Shown here: positions 46,205 through 54,359 of the stretch, piece by piece
Layout: each line of letters opens with the position of its first letter
Position numbering within the stretch: the first letter of the stretch is position 1
From: Anaerolineales bacterium
GTDB taxonomy: Bacteria; Chloroflexota; Anaerolineae; Anaerolineales; UBA4823
Direction: 5' to 3'
Length of the DNA: 64,000 nt
Assembly: GCA_020060465.1 (NCBI GenBank)
Contig: JAGVAD010000001.1
Location: 1-64,000 of the forward strand
Made by a program: the position numbers and the translations under genes
The notes under the pieces: generated by a model
Told to the model about the DNA's origin: nothing
Seen by the model: the letters and a program-made list of their open reading frames with translations, nothing else
The model's database searches: none

Positions 46205-46210
46205 ATTATA
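46205..46210 (-). promoter_or_regulatory. -10 box placed for leaderless expression of pseudokinase 2
   Basis: A perfect TATAAT on the minus strand ends seven bases before ATG 46197, so transcription would begin at or next to the start codon. The -35 region is weak. No Shine-Dalgarno is present. Confidence 0.5.
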
Positions 46211-46257
46211 CTCTGAGATGACGAGCGCCGAGTGCGCGTAGATTGCCCGAGTGCACG

Positions 46258-46389
46258 CAAAGGTTGTTGCCCGCTGCGATGGCAGCGACTGGAAGTCGCC
46301 GTCTGGAGGCTTACAAAGTCGGCTGCGCCGACTCTCAGCCCGCCCCAAGCGGGCTTCATAACCTGAGGCGTCGGTTTCCAACCGATGCC
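46258..46389 (+). repeat. Four-hairpin dispersed element, copy 2
   Basis: A 132-bp element beginning CAAAGGTTGTT. Hairpins: GCGACT/AGTCGC (loop GGA), GTCGGC/GCCGAC (loop TGC), AGCCCGC/GCGGGCT (loop CCCAA), and GGCGTCGGTT/AACCGATGCC (loop TCC, one G-U). It is collinear along its whole length with 58918-59049. It lies between the divergent pseudokinase and purB genes. Confidence 0.9.
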
Positions 46390-46445
46390 GAGCGAACTTT
46401 TGACCGTACCCGATTGCCTGAGTAGATGGACCGGCTACGAATGGA

Positions 46446-46471
46446 TTGACACAATCCGGCGAATGTGTCAA
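46446..46471 (+). promoter_or_regulatory. Candidate purB promoter overlapping an inverted repeat
   Basis: TTGACAC (46446-46452) and GTGTCAA (46465-46471) form a perfect 7-bp inverted repeat with a 12-nt spacer. TTGACA itself is a perfect -35 hexamer; the -10 (CAAGAT) is weak. A regulator binding the repeat would block the -35, so this may be an operator. Confidence 0.4.
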
Positions 46472-46515
46472 GATAGAGGGGCGAATCAGACCCCTCGTTC
46501 ATCCTTTATCATCTC

Positions 46516-47907
46516 ATGAACCTGGATTTTGAGACCTACCTTTCCCCTTACACCTGGCGGTACGGCAGTCAGGAGATGCGCCGCATCTGGAGCGAGGCGT
46601 ACAAACGTCGGCTTTGGCGGCGCATTTGGCTTGCCCTGGCCGAAACTCAGGCGGAGTTTGGATTAATCACCCCCGAACACGTTGCGGATCTGCGCGCCCA
46701 CGTGGAAGAGGTTAACGTCCCCCGCGCCCTGGAGATCGAGGCCGAACTGCGCCACGACCTGATGGCTGAACTGAAAACCTATGCTGAACAGGCCGCATTG
46801 GGCGGCCGCATCCTGCATCTGGGCGCAACCTCGATGGATATCGAAGACAACGCCGATGTGCTGCGTATGCGCCAATCCCTCGACCTGCTTCTGGTTGAGC
46901 TGCGCAAGCTGTTGCTGGAGTTTGCTGACAAGATCGAAACCTGGGCGGACGCGCCTCTGATCGCCTTCACTCACTTGCAACCCGCCGAACCCTCCACGCT
47001 GGGGTATCGGCTGGCGAGTTATGCCCAGGATTTACTCGAAGATTGGGGCGCTTTGAATGCGACCCGTCGTGGTCTGCGCGGCAAAGGTTTCAAAGGCGCA
47101 GTGGGCAGCGGGGCAGCCTACGCGGAGTTGATCGGAAGCGAGGCTTTGCCGCGCTTTGAACAACGCCTGTCTGAACGCCTGGAATTGCCATTTTATTTAA
47201 TCGCCAGTCAGGTCTATCCACGCAAGCAGGATTATCAGGTGCTCAGCGCCCTGGCTGGGCTAGGAGCCACGCTCTACCGCTTTGCTTTCGACCTGCGTTT
47301 CTTGCAGTCGCCGCCGATTGGCGAATGGCGCGAACCTTTTGGCGAGAAGCAGGTAGGCTCTTCTGCGATGCCGTTCAAACGCAACCCTATCAACGCCGAA
47401 AAGATCAATTCGCTGGGACGATTGCTGGCGCAGGCGCCGCGCCTGGCCTGGGATAACGCGGCTCATTCGTTGTTAGAGCGCACGCTGGACGACTCGGCCA
47501 ATCGGCGCACTCTGCTGCCCGAATCGTTTTTGATTGCCGATGAATTGCTGCACGTCGCCGGGCGTATTTTGCACCATCTGCAAGTGGATCAGGCTGCCAT
47601 GCAGCGTAATCTGGCAACGTATGGACCCTTTGCAGCCGTGGAACGCGTTTTGATGGCTCTGGTCAAAGCTGGCGCGGATCGCCAGGAGATGCATGAACAT
47701 CTGCGGCGGCATGCTTTGACCGCCTGGGAGATGATCCAGAGCGGCGGCGCAAACCCTCTGGCTGCAAACCTTACTGCGGATGCTCACATTCTTCAGTATT
47801 TGGATGCCGGTCAAATCAGCGCGCTGATGGATTATAGCCAGTACCTGGGCAATGCTGCGCAACGGGCGCGCCAGTTGGCGGTGGAAATTCGAGAATTGGA
47901 AGCATAA
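46516..47907 (+). CDS. purB: Adenylosuccinate lyase
   Basis: A 463-residue enzyme of the fumarase/aspartase superfamily that cleaves fumarate from SAICAR and adenylosuccinate in purine synthesis. The signature loop GSSAMPFKRNPINAEKINSL (about 283-302) contains the catalytic serine. LHLGATSMDIEDNAD and TAFTHLQPAEPSTLG-like segments carry the other active-site residues (the second reads IAFTHLQPAEPSTLG). Length is normal. It converges on purA, the enzyme of the preceding step, and both share one terminator. It may be controlled by the inverted repeat at its promoter. Confidence 0.95.
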   Translation: MNLDFETYLSPYTWRYGSQEMRRIWSEAYKRRLWRRIWLALAETQAEFGLITPEHVADLRAHVEEVNVPRALEIEAELRHDLMAELKTYAEQAALGGRILHLGATSMDIEDNADVLRMRQSLDLLLVELRKLLLEFADKIETWADAPLIAFTHLQPAEPSTLGYRLASYAQDLLEDWGALNATRRGLRGKGFKGAVGSGAAYAELIGSEALPRFEQRLSERLELPFYLIASQVYPRKQDYQVLSALAGLGATLYRFAFDLRFLQSPPIGEWREPFGEKQVGSSAMPFKRNPINAEKINSLGRLLAQAPRLAWDNAAHSLLERTLDDSANRRTLLPESFLIADELLHVAGRILHHLQVDQAAMQRNLATYGPFAAVERVLMALVKAGADRQEMHEHLRRHALTAWEMIQSGGANPLAANLTADAHILQYLDAGQISALMDYSQYLGNAAQRARQLAVEIRELEA

Positions 47908-47941
47908 GAATCTCCGCGCTCTCTTGGCGCGGAGATTCTTA
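47905..47941. terminator. Bidirectional terminator shared by purB and purA
   Basis: A perfect 15-bp stem, TAAGAATCTCCGCGC (47905-47919, starting with the purB stop codon) and its complement at 47927-47941, loop 7 nt. Symmetric A/T-rich ends allow termination from both convergent genes. Confidence 0.85.
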
Positions 47942-47976
47942 TTGCAAATAAAGGTCAAGGTTGTCAAAAGGCTGGT

Positions 47977-49266
47977 TCAGTCCGCGGCAATTTGAATGGT
48001 GGCATTGCGTTCCGCGCCAACCGAGACGTAACCAACCGGCGCTCCGACAAGCTCCTCGATTTTATGCACGTAAGCCTGCGCCTGAGGCGGTAGATCTGTA
48101 AAGCGCCGCGCGGCGCGTGTGGACTGTTGCCAGCCTTCCATCTCGATGTAAACTGGTTCACACTGTTCCAGGCGCGTTGCGTCGATTTCCCAATAACGTC
48201 GTAACCGCTCGCCGCTCTCTGGCAAGCGATAGCCGATGCAAATTTTGATCTGAGGCAACGTGTCGAGCACATCCAGCTTTGTCAGGGCAAGCCGGGTTAC
48301 GCCGTTCAACTGGACGGTGAAACGCACCAGTTCGGCATCGAACCAGCCGCAGCGGCGCGGCCGACCGGTGACAGTGCCATATTCCTGCCCCTCAACCTGC
48401 AAGGTTTTGCCCACTTCATCTTCAAGCTCGGTAGGCATCGGGCCGGCGCCGACGCGGGTGGTATATGCTTTGGCAATCCCCACGATTTGCGTGATGCACT
48501 GCGGCGCAATGCCCAAACCAGCACTGGCACCGCCCGCCAGAGTCACCGAAGCTGTACAGTATGGATAGGTGCCCCAAATGTTATCCAATAAAGCACCCTG
48601 CGCTCCCTCCAGCAGGATTTGGCCGCCTCGCGCCAGCATGTCTTGCACCAGACCGTACGGTTCACGCACACATTCCTGGATTTGCAGGTAAAGATTACGG
48701 ATCTCGTCAAACACGGCTTCGAAAGACAACGCTGGCATACCAAAGGCTTGCAAGAAGGGGTTTTTGATTGAGAGTTGTACGCGCAATTTCTCTGCAAAGA
48801 CCCTTTCATCAGCCAGGTCGAACAAGCGAATGCCGTTGTAACTCACTTTGTCGGCGAAAACCGGACCGATGCCGCGTCCGGTAGTGCCGGTGCGAGATGC
48901 GCTCTTGGCTTGTTCGTAAATCTTCTCAACCAGCGGGTGGTAGGGCATGATCACATTGCAGCGCGGAGAGACCCACAAACGGCTGCGCACGTCTATTCCA
49001 CTGCTTTCGATAGACTTGACTTCATTGACCAGCGTAGCCAGGTTGACCACCACGCCGGGACCGATGACACAGGCAGCGTGCGGATTCGAAAAGCCGTTTG
49101 GCGTCAGGCGCACCTTAAAGGTTCCCATCGGATTGACCACGGTGTGACCGGCGTTGTCGCCGCCGTTGAACCGCGCCACCAGATCCGCCTCGGTGGATAG
49201 AAGATCAACAAATTTCCCTTTCGCTTCGTCGCCCCATTGCAATCCAACCACAGCAGTAACGCTCAT
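47977..49266 (-). CDS. purA: Adenylosuccinate synthetase
   Basis: A 429-residue GTP-dependent enzyme joining IMP and aspartate, the first step from IMP to AMP. It starts MSVTAVVGLQWGDEAKGK after AAAAGGAGGCG. The P-loop-like motif reads GDEAKGK where nearly all family members have GDEGKGK; the catalytic Asp before Glu is kept. Other motifs are intact: FNGGDNAGHTVV, TGRGIGPVFADKVSYNG, LLEGAQGALLD and TGRPRRCGWFDAELV. It lies 30 bp downstream of the epimerase gene and shares its promoter region. Confidence 0.95.
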   Translation of the reverse strand: MSVTAVVGLQWGDEAKGKFVDLLSTEADLVARFNGGDNAGHTVVNPMGTFKVRLTPNGFSNPHAACVIGPGVVVNLATLVNEVKSIESSGIDVRSRLWVSPRCNVIMPYHPLVEKIYEQAKSASRTGTTGRGIGPVFADKVSYNGIRLFDLADERVFAEKLRVQLSIKNPFLQAFGMPALSFEAVFDEIRNLYLQIQECVREPYGLVQDMLARGGQILLEGAQGALLDNIWGTYPYCTASVTLAGGASAGLGIAPQCITQIVGIAKAYTTRVGAGPMPTELEDEVGKTLQVEGQEYGTVTGRPRRCGWFDAELVRFTVQLNGVTRLALTKLDVLDTLPQIKICIGYRLPESGERLRRYWEIDATRLEQCEPVYIEMEGWQQSTRAARRFTDLPPQAQAYVHKIEELVGAPVGYVSVGAERNATIQIAAD

Positions 49267-49296
49267 AGCAGCGCCTCCTTTTCTGAAATGATGCGT

Positions 49297-50253
49297 TTAG
49301 GCCAAGTTTTGCTGGCGAACAGCCAGATCTTTCTTGAAACGCGGATCGCGCTCGAGGGTGAGCCGTAGCCCTTCTTCCAATGTGAAATGGGGCTGATAAC
49401 CAAGCCGTTCGCTGGCCAAAGTAAGGTCGGCGCGCATACGCGAGACGCCTGGGTCGCTACGGGGGTTGGCGATGGCTTCCACCTTCACGCCCAACACTTC
49501 CATGATCAGACGCACCAAATCGCGCACGCTGGTTTCAACTCCACTGCCGATATTCAGGACCATCTGGTTAATCCCCGGCGCGGTGGCGGCGGAAATCATG
49601 GCGCTGACCACATCGTCCACATAGACATAGTCGCGGGTCTGGCTGCCATCGCCGTGCATGACCAGTGTGCTGCTGCGCAGCGCCTGGCGCAAATAATGCG
49701 GGATCACCGGTGCATGAGATGGCGGCAGATGTTGACCTGGTCCATAGGCGTTGAAAACCCGCAGAATGACGGTCTCGATGCCCCATAAATCGCCGATGGT
49801 GCGCACATAATATTCCGCCGCCAGTTTTGATACAGCATAAGGCGAGCGGGGGTTTGGGCGAGCATCTTCTTTCAACGGCTGCTCACCGCGGTCGCCATAC
49901 ACTGCGCCGGAGGAGATGAACACCACCCGACGCACGCCCACATCACGCATCGCTTCCATCAGGCTGACGGTGCCGCCAACGTTAACCGCGTTATATTCAC
50001 GTGGGTAAAGCACCGATTCGGGGACGGAAACACGCGCCGCTAAATGATAGACGCAGTCCACCTCCTGGAGCAATGTCCATAACTTGGGGCGATCGTTGAC
50101 ATCGCCGCGGGTGAAAAGCACGTGCGGCGAGAGCGCCTGGGGATCGCCGGCGGAAAGATCGTCCAGTCCGCGCACCTGGTGCCCCTCCCGCACCAGGTAA
50201 TTTGCCAGGTTAGAGCCTAGAAAGCCGGCTGCACCGGTAATTAAAAAGTTCAT
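49297..50253 (-). CDS. NAD-dependent epimerase/dehydratase (GalE-like)
   Basis: A 318-residue extended short-chain dehydrogenase acting on nucleotide sugars. The NAD motif GAAGFLGSNLA is at residues 7-17, the catalytic Ser-Tyr-Lys are in ISSGAVYGD and PYAVSKLAAEYY, and the substrate-side motif RVFNAYGPGQ follows. Closest in style to UDP-glucose 4-epimerases of the short bacterial group, but specificity cannot be fixed from sequence. It precedes purA by 30 bp, an unexpected operon partner. Confidence 0.9.
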   Translation of the reverse strand: MNFLITGAAGFLGSNLANYLVREGHQVRGLDDLSAGDPQALSPHVLFTRGDVNDRPKLWTLLQEVDCVYHLAARVSVPESVLYPREYNAVNVGGTVSLMEAMRDVGVRRVVFISSGAVYGDRGEQPLKEDARPNPRSPYAVSKLAAEYYVRTIGDLWGIETVILRVFNAYGPGQHLPPSHAPVIPHYLRQALRSSTLVMHGDGSQTRDYVYVDDVVSAMISAATAPGINQMVLNIGSGVETSVRDLVRLIMEVLGVKVEAIANPRSDPGVSRMRADLTLASERLGYQPHFTLEEGLRLTLERDPRFKKDLAVRQQNLA

Positions 50254-50307
50254 AGGTCATTCCTTGATCGGAGCTGCGTATAGATGAGGGTCAACATCCA
50301 ACACTGC

Positions 50308-50316
50308 ATTATAGCA
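50308..50316 (-). promoter_or_regulatory. Extended -10 promoter of epimerase-purA
   Basis: Minus-strand TGCTATAAT, a perfect extended -10, lies 55 bp upstream of ATG 50253. Confidence 0.7.
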
Positions 50317-50360
50317 TGTTCGCAGACCTTTCCCGCGGCGCAAGCGTAAAAATCGGGTTA

Positions 50361-50369
50361 TGGTACAAT
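50361..50369 (+). promoter_or_regulatory. Extended -10 promoter of the HEXXH protein gene
   Basis: TGGTACAAT lies 20 bp before ATG 50390 and back to back with the divergent promoter at 50308. It lies inside the longer reading frame, which supports the shorter start. Confidence 0.55.
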
Positions 50370-50389
50370 CTTCTTCTGTGCAAAGGGTT

Positions 50390-51667
50390 ATGCATCGAAT
50401 TGTGCCGATTTTGCGTCGCGGCGTCTTGTTTCTGGCGCTTTTGACTCTAGTAGTAACTGGATTGGGCAGTAGTAGTTCTCCACCGCCCCTGGATATACGC
50501 CAAAAAGCGCGCGCTTTTACGCGGCATATCGAGTTCGATTACGTTGGTTGGACGCTCGATGCGTTGCGCGTTAAGTTCCTGGAATTTTCGGTAGGAGCAA
50601 GCAACTTTCTTCCAGATGACAAGCGCCGCCGCCTGGTGTTTGAGTATCTGGAATTGGTGAGGCAGATCCAGAATACAGAGGGGCAAATCCGCATGATTTA
50701 CGCCGATCCGGGTGTCGCTGACCCACAGGCAGTTTCGCAGCCGGCTCGACGGATGTTACAAGAATTGCGCGCCCAATATAAACAGACCGCCCCGCTGGCT
50801 GAGGCGGTCCTGCAAGATCAAATCAACACAGTGGTCAGCGAGTTAGGGCTAGATATTGGCGGTCAGGCTTTCCCGCCTGTGTTGTATCATAGCTCGCCGT
50901 TGCCAATGGCGTTGATCATCAGCCCCCGCCAGGTCATTCGGCAGGAGGCGGACATTTCGCTCATCCCGGATCTACCCATAGATCAACAAATTGCGCTGGA
51001 GGAGCGAGTGGATCGCGCCTTAAACGTTTCGTCTTTGGTGGTGAATATCGGCGGGGTAGGGGTGTACCCAACCATGGTTATGCAGACCAGCGATTTGAAT
51101 TGGTTGAGCGAGGTGGTCGCTCATGAATGGGTGCATAATTACCTGACGCTCCGCCCGCTGGGGATGAATTACCTGGAATCGCCAGAATTGCGCATCATGA
51201 ACGAAACAGCCGCCTCTATTGCTGGAAAAGAGATCGGGTGGGCGGTGATTGAACGCTATTATCCAGAGCTTTTGCCGCCCCCACCGCAGGCGGCGCCGCG
51301 CCAGGATGAAGCTTCGCCCGAAGAACCGCCGGTTTTTGATTTTCGCAAAGAGATGCATCTCACGCGAATAACCGTAGATCAATTGCTGTCCGAGGGAAAG
51401 GTGGAGCAGGCAGAAGCCTATATGGAGGCAAGGCGCAAAATTTTCTGGGATCATGGGTATCGAGGTCTGCGTAAACTGAATCAGGCGTATTTTGCATTCT
51501 ACGGCGCTTATGCGGATGAACCGTTAGGGCCGGCTGGAGAGGATCCGATCGGCGCTGCGGTGCGCAAATTGCGCGCCCAAAGCCCCACTTTGGCGGCGTT
51601 TCTACAAAAGATCGCCTGGATGACTACTTTTGAAGATCTGCTTCGGGCAGTTGGTGAAGGAAATTGA
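50390..51667 (+). CDS. Membrane-anchored HEXXH metallopeptidase-like protein
   Basis: A 425-residue protein, ATG 50390 after AAAGGG. An N-terminal hydrophobic segment (about 9-26) acts as signal or anchor. The central VVAHEWVHNYLTL gives a zinc motif HEWVH (245-249), and NETAASIAGKEIGW about 22 residues later supplies a likely third ligand (Glu272), as in gluzincins. I do not recognise a named peptidase family. A helical N-terminal half (40-140) may hold the substrate. It is followed by the DsbA-cyclophilin gene after 63 bp, and by PrsW and DedA genes, suggesting an envelope-maintenance group. Confidence 0.78.
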   Translation: MHRIVPILRRGVLFLALLTLVVTGLGSSSSPPPLDIRQKARAFTRHIEFDYVGWTLDALRVKFLEFSVGASNFLPDDKRRRLVFEYLELVRQIQNTEGQIRMIYADPGVADPQAVSQPARRMLQELRAQYKQTAPLAEAVLQDQINTVVSELGLDIGGQAFPPVLYHSSPLPMALIISPRQVIRQEADISLIPDLPIDQQIALEERVDRALNVSSLVVNIGGVGVYPTMVMQTSDLNWLSEVVAHEWVHNYLTLRPLGMNYLESPELRIMNETAASIAGKEIGWAVIERYYPELLPPPPQAAPRQDEASPEEPPVFDFRKEMHLTRITVDQLLSEGKVEQAEAYMEARRKIFWDHGYRGLRKLNQAYFAFYGAYADEPLGPAGEDPIGAAVRKLRAQSPTLAAFLQKIAWMTTFEDLLRAVGEGN

Positions 51668-51730
51668 TCGCCGGGGATGGGTAATTCCGCTCTTGCGTCT
51701 AATGAATTGCTCTGGCGAGGGGCTAGAGAG

Positions 51731-52972
51731 ATGTTGAAACAAAGTATTCGGATCATTGCGCTTTTGCTTGCGTTCTTGTCCAGCGCGTGTGCTGGAGCTG
51801 CGTCAACCCCTCAACCGATTACCCCTACCAGCCGGTCGCCTGACGACATACGCTCCGCGCCGACCCGCGAGCCAGGTTGCACGGTTGTCACCCGCAAACC
51901 CACGCCAGGCCCCACACGACCAGCGCAGGCGCCCGCGCCGGGTGCTAAGGATTGGTCGAGGGGCGCTTCAGATGCAGCAATAACGATTATTGATTATAGC
52001 GATTTCCAATGCCCCGGCTGCGCCTATGTGGAGCCTGTGTTGGCGCGGCTGGTTGAGAATTTCCCGCATGATGTGCGCGTGATTTATCGCCATTATCCTT
52101 TGATCAGTGTTTATGACAAGTCAGCGTTGGCGGCGCAGGCGGCGGAGGCGGCGGGTTTGCAGGGGCAATTTTGGCAGATGCATGATTTGCTTTTTGCACG
52201 ACGCGAAGAGTGGGCGCCGATGTCGGTTGACCAGTTTCAAGAATGGTTAGGATTGCGCGCTAAGGATCTGCGTTTGGATGTTGAACGATTTTCCCAGGAC
52301 TTGACCAGTAAGAAACTGGTGGATGCGATCCAGGCTGCTTATTATCAGAATCTCGCCGTTCAGATGCCAGGCACACCCTATCTGTTGATCAATGGCGAAC
52401 CGTATGAGGGGCCGTTGGGTTATGGCGACCTGGAAGCGGTTGTCACGTTAACCTTATTAGAGAAGCGACAGTTCACCGATTGCCCTCCGATGACGATTGA
52501 TCCAACTCGGCAATATCTGGCGATATTGCATACCGAAAAAGGCGATATTGTTCTGGAATTGTTCGCCGATATTGCGCCGTTGGCGGTGAACAATTTCGTC
52601 TTTCTGGCGCGCCAGGGGTGGTACGATGGCGTTACGTTTCACCGCGTGATCCCTGGTTTTGTCGCCCAGGCGGGCGATCCAAGCGGGACAGGGCTGGGCG
52701 GTCCGGGTTATGCGTTCGACAACGAGATTTCGGAGTTGAAGTTCGACCGGCCCGGGGTAGTGGGTATGGCAAACGCCGGACCGGGTTCGAACGGCAGTCA
52801 GTTTTTCATCACATTTGCCGCCGCGCCTCATTTGAATGGCGGTTATACAATCTTCGGACAAGTGATTTCTGGGATGGATGTGCTGGCGCAGCTTACCCCG
52901 CGCGATCCTTCAAAACCAGGGGATTGGCCGCCCGGCGATCGCATCTTGAGCGTCGAAATCCAGGAGAAATAG
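51731..52972 (+). CDS. Lipoprotein fusing a DsbA-like thioredoxin domain to a cyclophilin
   Basis: A 413-residue exported protein; ATG 51731 is used because the earlier frame lacks a signal. The signal peptide ends in a lipobox SSAC (Cys20). A Thr/Pro/Arg linker leads to a DsbA/thioredoxin-4 domain (about 75-245) with the redox motif CPGC (Cys94, Cys97) and a cis-Pro region MPGTPYLLING. A cyclophilin-type prolyl isomerase follows (about 262-412) with FHRVIPGFVAQAGDP, GSQFFITFA and HLNGGYTIFGQV, residues needed for activity. It would combine disulfide formation with proline isomerisation outside the membrane. Confidence 0.9.
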   Translation: MLKQSIRIIALLLAFLSSACAGAASTPQPITPTSRSPDDIRSAPTREPGCTVVTRKPTPGPTRPAQAPAPGAKDWSRGASDAAITIIDYSDFQCPGCAYVEPVLARLVENFPHDVRVIYRHYPLISVYDKSALAAQAAEAAGLQGQFWQMHDLLFARREEWAPMSVDQFQEWLGLRAKDLRLDVERFSQDLTSKKLVDAIQAAYYQNLAVQMPGTPYLLINGEPYEGPLGYGDLEAVVTLTLLEKRQFTDCPPMTIDPTRQYLAILHTEKGDIVLELFADIAPLAVNNFVFLARQGWYDGVTFHRVIPGFVAQAGDPSGTGLGGPGYAFDNEISELKFDRPGVVGMANAGPGSNGSQFFITFAAAPHLNGGYTIFGQVISGMDVLAQLTPRDPSKPGDWPPGDRILSVEIQEK

Positions 52973-52977
52973 AGATT

Positions 52978-54288
52978 GTGACTGAACCAATAAATCCATC
53001 CGCAACATCCAGGCGAACAGTGCATTGGCCGTCGGCATTCCAATTTGGCTGCAGCGCCCTGGCTCTGGTTTTCCTGGTGAGCGGCGCCTGGTTGTTGTGG
53101 ATGATCGGCTTTTCCGCTGCGTTTGCTTCGAATTGGGCGTCGCTGGAACCGCTTTCGGCGTTGTTAATGGCAGCTTCCTTTTTTGGCGTCGCCCTGTTGT
53201 TGTTTCCATCAGCGTATTATGCGCTTTTGCGCTTGCTGAATAAACCAGCCCCGGATCTGCGCGCTTTCTTGCGTCATTCTCATCCAGCGCTGTGGATCTG
53301 GATCTTTCCCTGGGTGATCTTGGTCGGTTTTCTGGCTTCGCAAACAGCAATCACCTCAATCTTGATCCTGCCTGTTTTCCATTTATTCGGGGTGGGTCTG
53401 CCAATTGGCTGGGTGGTTTACCTGGCGACGAGAAATCTACCTTTGGGTTCACCGCAGCGCATGTGGGGGGTGTTTGGCTGCGGATTGGTTCTTGCCCCGG
53501 CAATGATTTCAATTTTGGAAGGATTGGCGGTGTTGGGAATGATATTGCTGGGCGCGATCTATGTCTCCACACAGCCAGCGTTGATGACCAAACTGATGAA
53601 CCTGATGGAGACAGCCCAATATGCCCCGCCGGCGCCGGAAGAGATCATGCAAATCTTTGGCCCCTATCTTTTGAAACCGGGGTTCATCCTGGCGGCGTTA
53701 GCGTTAGGAGCGGTGATCGTACCTTTAATCGAGGAAGCAGTTAAGCCAATCGGCGTCTGGCTGCTGGTTGGTCGTCCTTTGTCGGCGCGGGCAGGTTTTG
53801 CCGCCGGCGCGTTGAGCGGCGCGGGATTTGCATTTAGCGAAAGCCTGCTTCTCACCAGCAATGGCACAGACTGGGCGTCTCTGGTGGTGGTGCGCCTCGG
53901 TACAGGCGCCATTCATATTTTCACCACAGCGTTAATGGGTTGGGCGTTAGCGGTCGCCTGGAAACGCGGTCACTATCACCGTTTGGGCGCGGCTTACCTT
54001 TGCGCGGTAACCATCCATGGTCTTTGGAACGGTCTGACAATCTTGACCGTCTTTGATCAGCTTTCTCGGATGCTGGGAGAGGGCGCTTATTCGCTGCTTA
54101 TCGGCCGGGCAGCGCTAATCGCCCCGGCGGCGCTCATTATGTTAGCCGTTGGCGCTTTGGGGTTATTGGTATTCTTCAACCGCCGTTTGACGGCGCGTCG
54201 CCCGACGGCTGAAGCGTTGGGGGATCCCTTGACGGCCGCGTCAATGGCTGCTGATCCAGAGACGCAGCCAGGAGAAAAGATGCTATAA
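52978..54288 (+). CDS. PrsW family intramembrane protease
   Basis: A 436-residue protein with about nine spans. GTG 52978 is used, five bases after the preceding stop; the upstream frame only overlaps the cyclophilin gene. The PrsW/CPBP-type motifs are present: EEAVKPIGVWLL (Glu-Glu pair), GAGFAFSESLLL, AIHIFTTALMGW with its His, and TIHGLWNGL. PrsW-type proteases cleave membrane anti-sigma factors or related substrates; the target here is unknown. The stop codon lies within the extended -10 box that should drive the next gene. Confidence 0.87.
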   Translation: MTEPINPSATSRRTVHWPSAFQFGCSALALVFLVSGAWLLWMIGFSAAFASNWASLEPLSALLMAASFFGVALLLFPSAYYALLRLLNKPAPDLRAFLRHSHPALWIWIFPWVILVGFLASQTAITSILILPVFHLFGVGLPIGWVVYLATRNLPLGSPQRMWGVFGCGLVLAPAMISILEGLAVLGMILLGAIYVSTQPALMTKLMNLMETAQYAPPAPEEIMQIFGPYLLKPGFILAALALGAVIVPLIEEAVKPIGVWLLVGRPLSARAGFAAGALSGAGFAFSESLLLTSNGTDWASLVVVRLGTGAIHIFTTALMGWALAVAWKRGHYHRLGAAYLCAVTIHGLWNGLTILTVFDQLSRMLGEGAYSLLIGRAALIAPAALIMLAVGALGLLVFFNRRLTARRPTAEALGDPLTAASMAADPETQPGEKML

Positions 54289-54289
54289 T
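54281..54289 (+). promoter_or_regulatory. Extended -10 promoter of the dedA-like gene
   Basis: TGCTATAAT, a perfect extended -10, overlaps the last codons and stop of the PrsW gene (its TAA is within TATAAT). Transcription would begin near 54297 with a leader of about 60 nt. Confidence 0.65.
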
Positions 54290-54359
54290 CGGGCATGTTT
54301 TGTCGGAAAAGTGTGCTGATGGATAGCACGGATTAAAGAAATGTGGAGACCATCGCCGA

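Noticed and set aside
46198..46359. Longer N-terminus for pseudokinase 2
   Set aside because: The extra codons run through repeat copy 2; the kinase fold starts at the ATG at 46197.
46258..46389. CRISPR or tandem repeat array
   Set aside because: The hairpin repeats are single dispersed copies kilobases apart, without spacers of regular length or cas genes.
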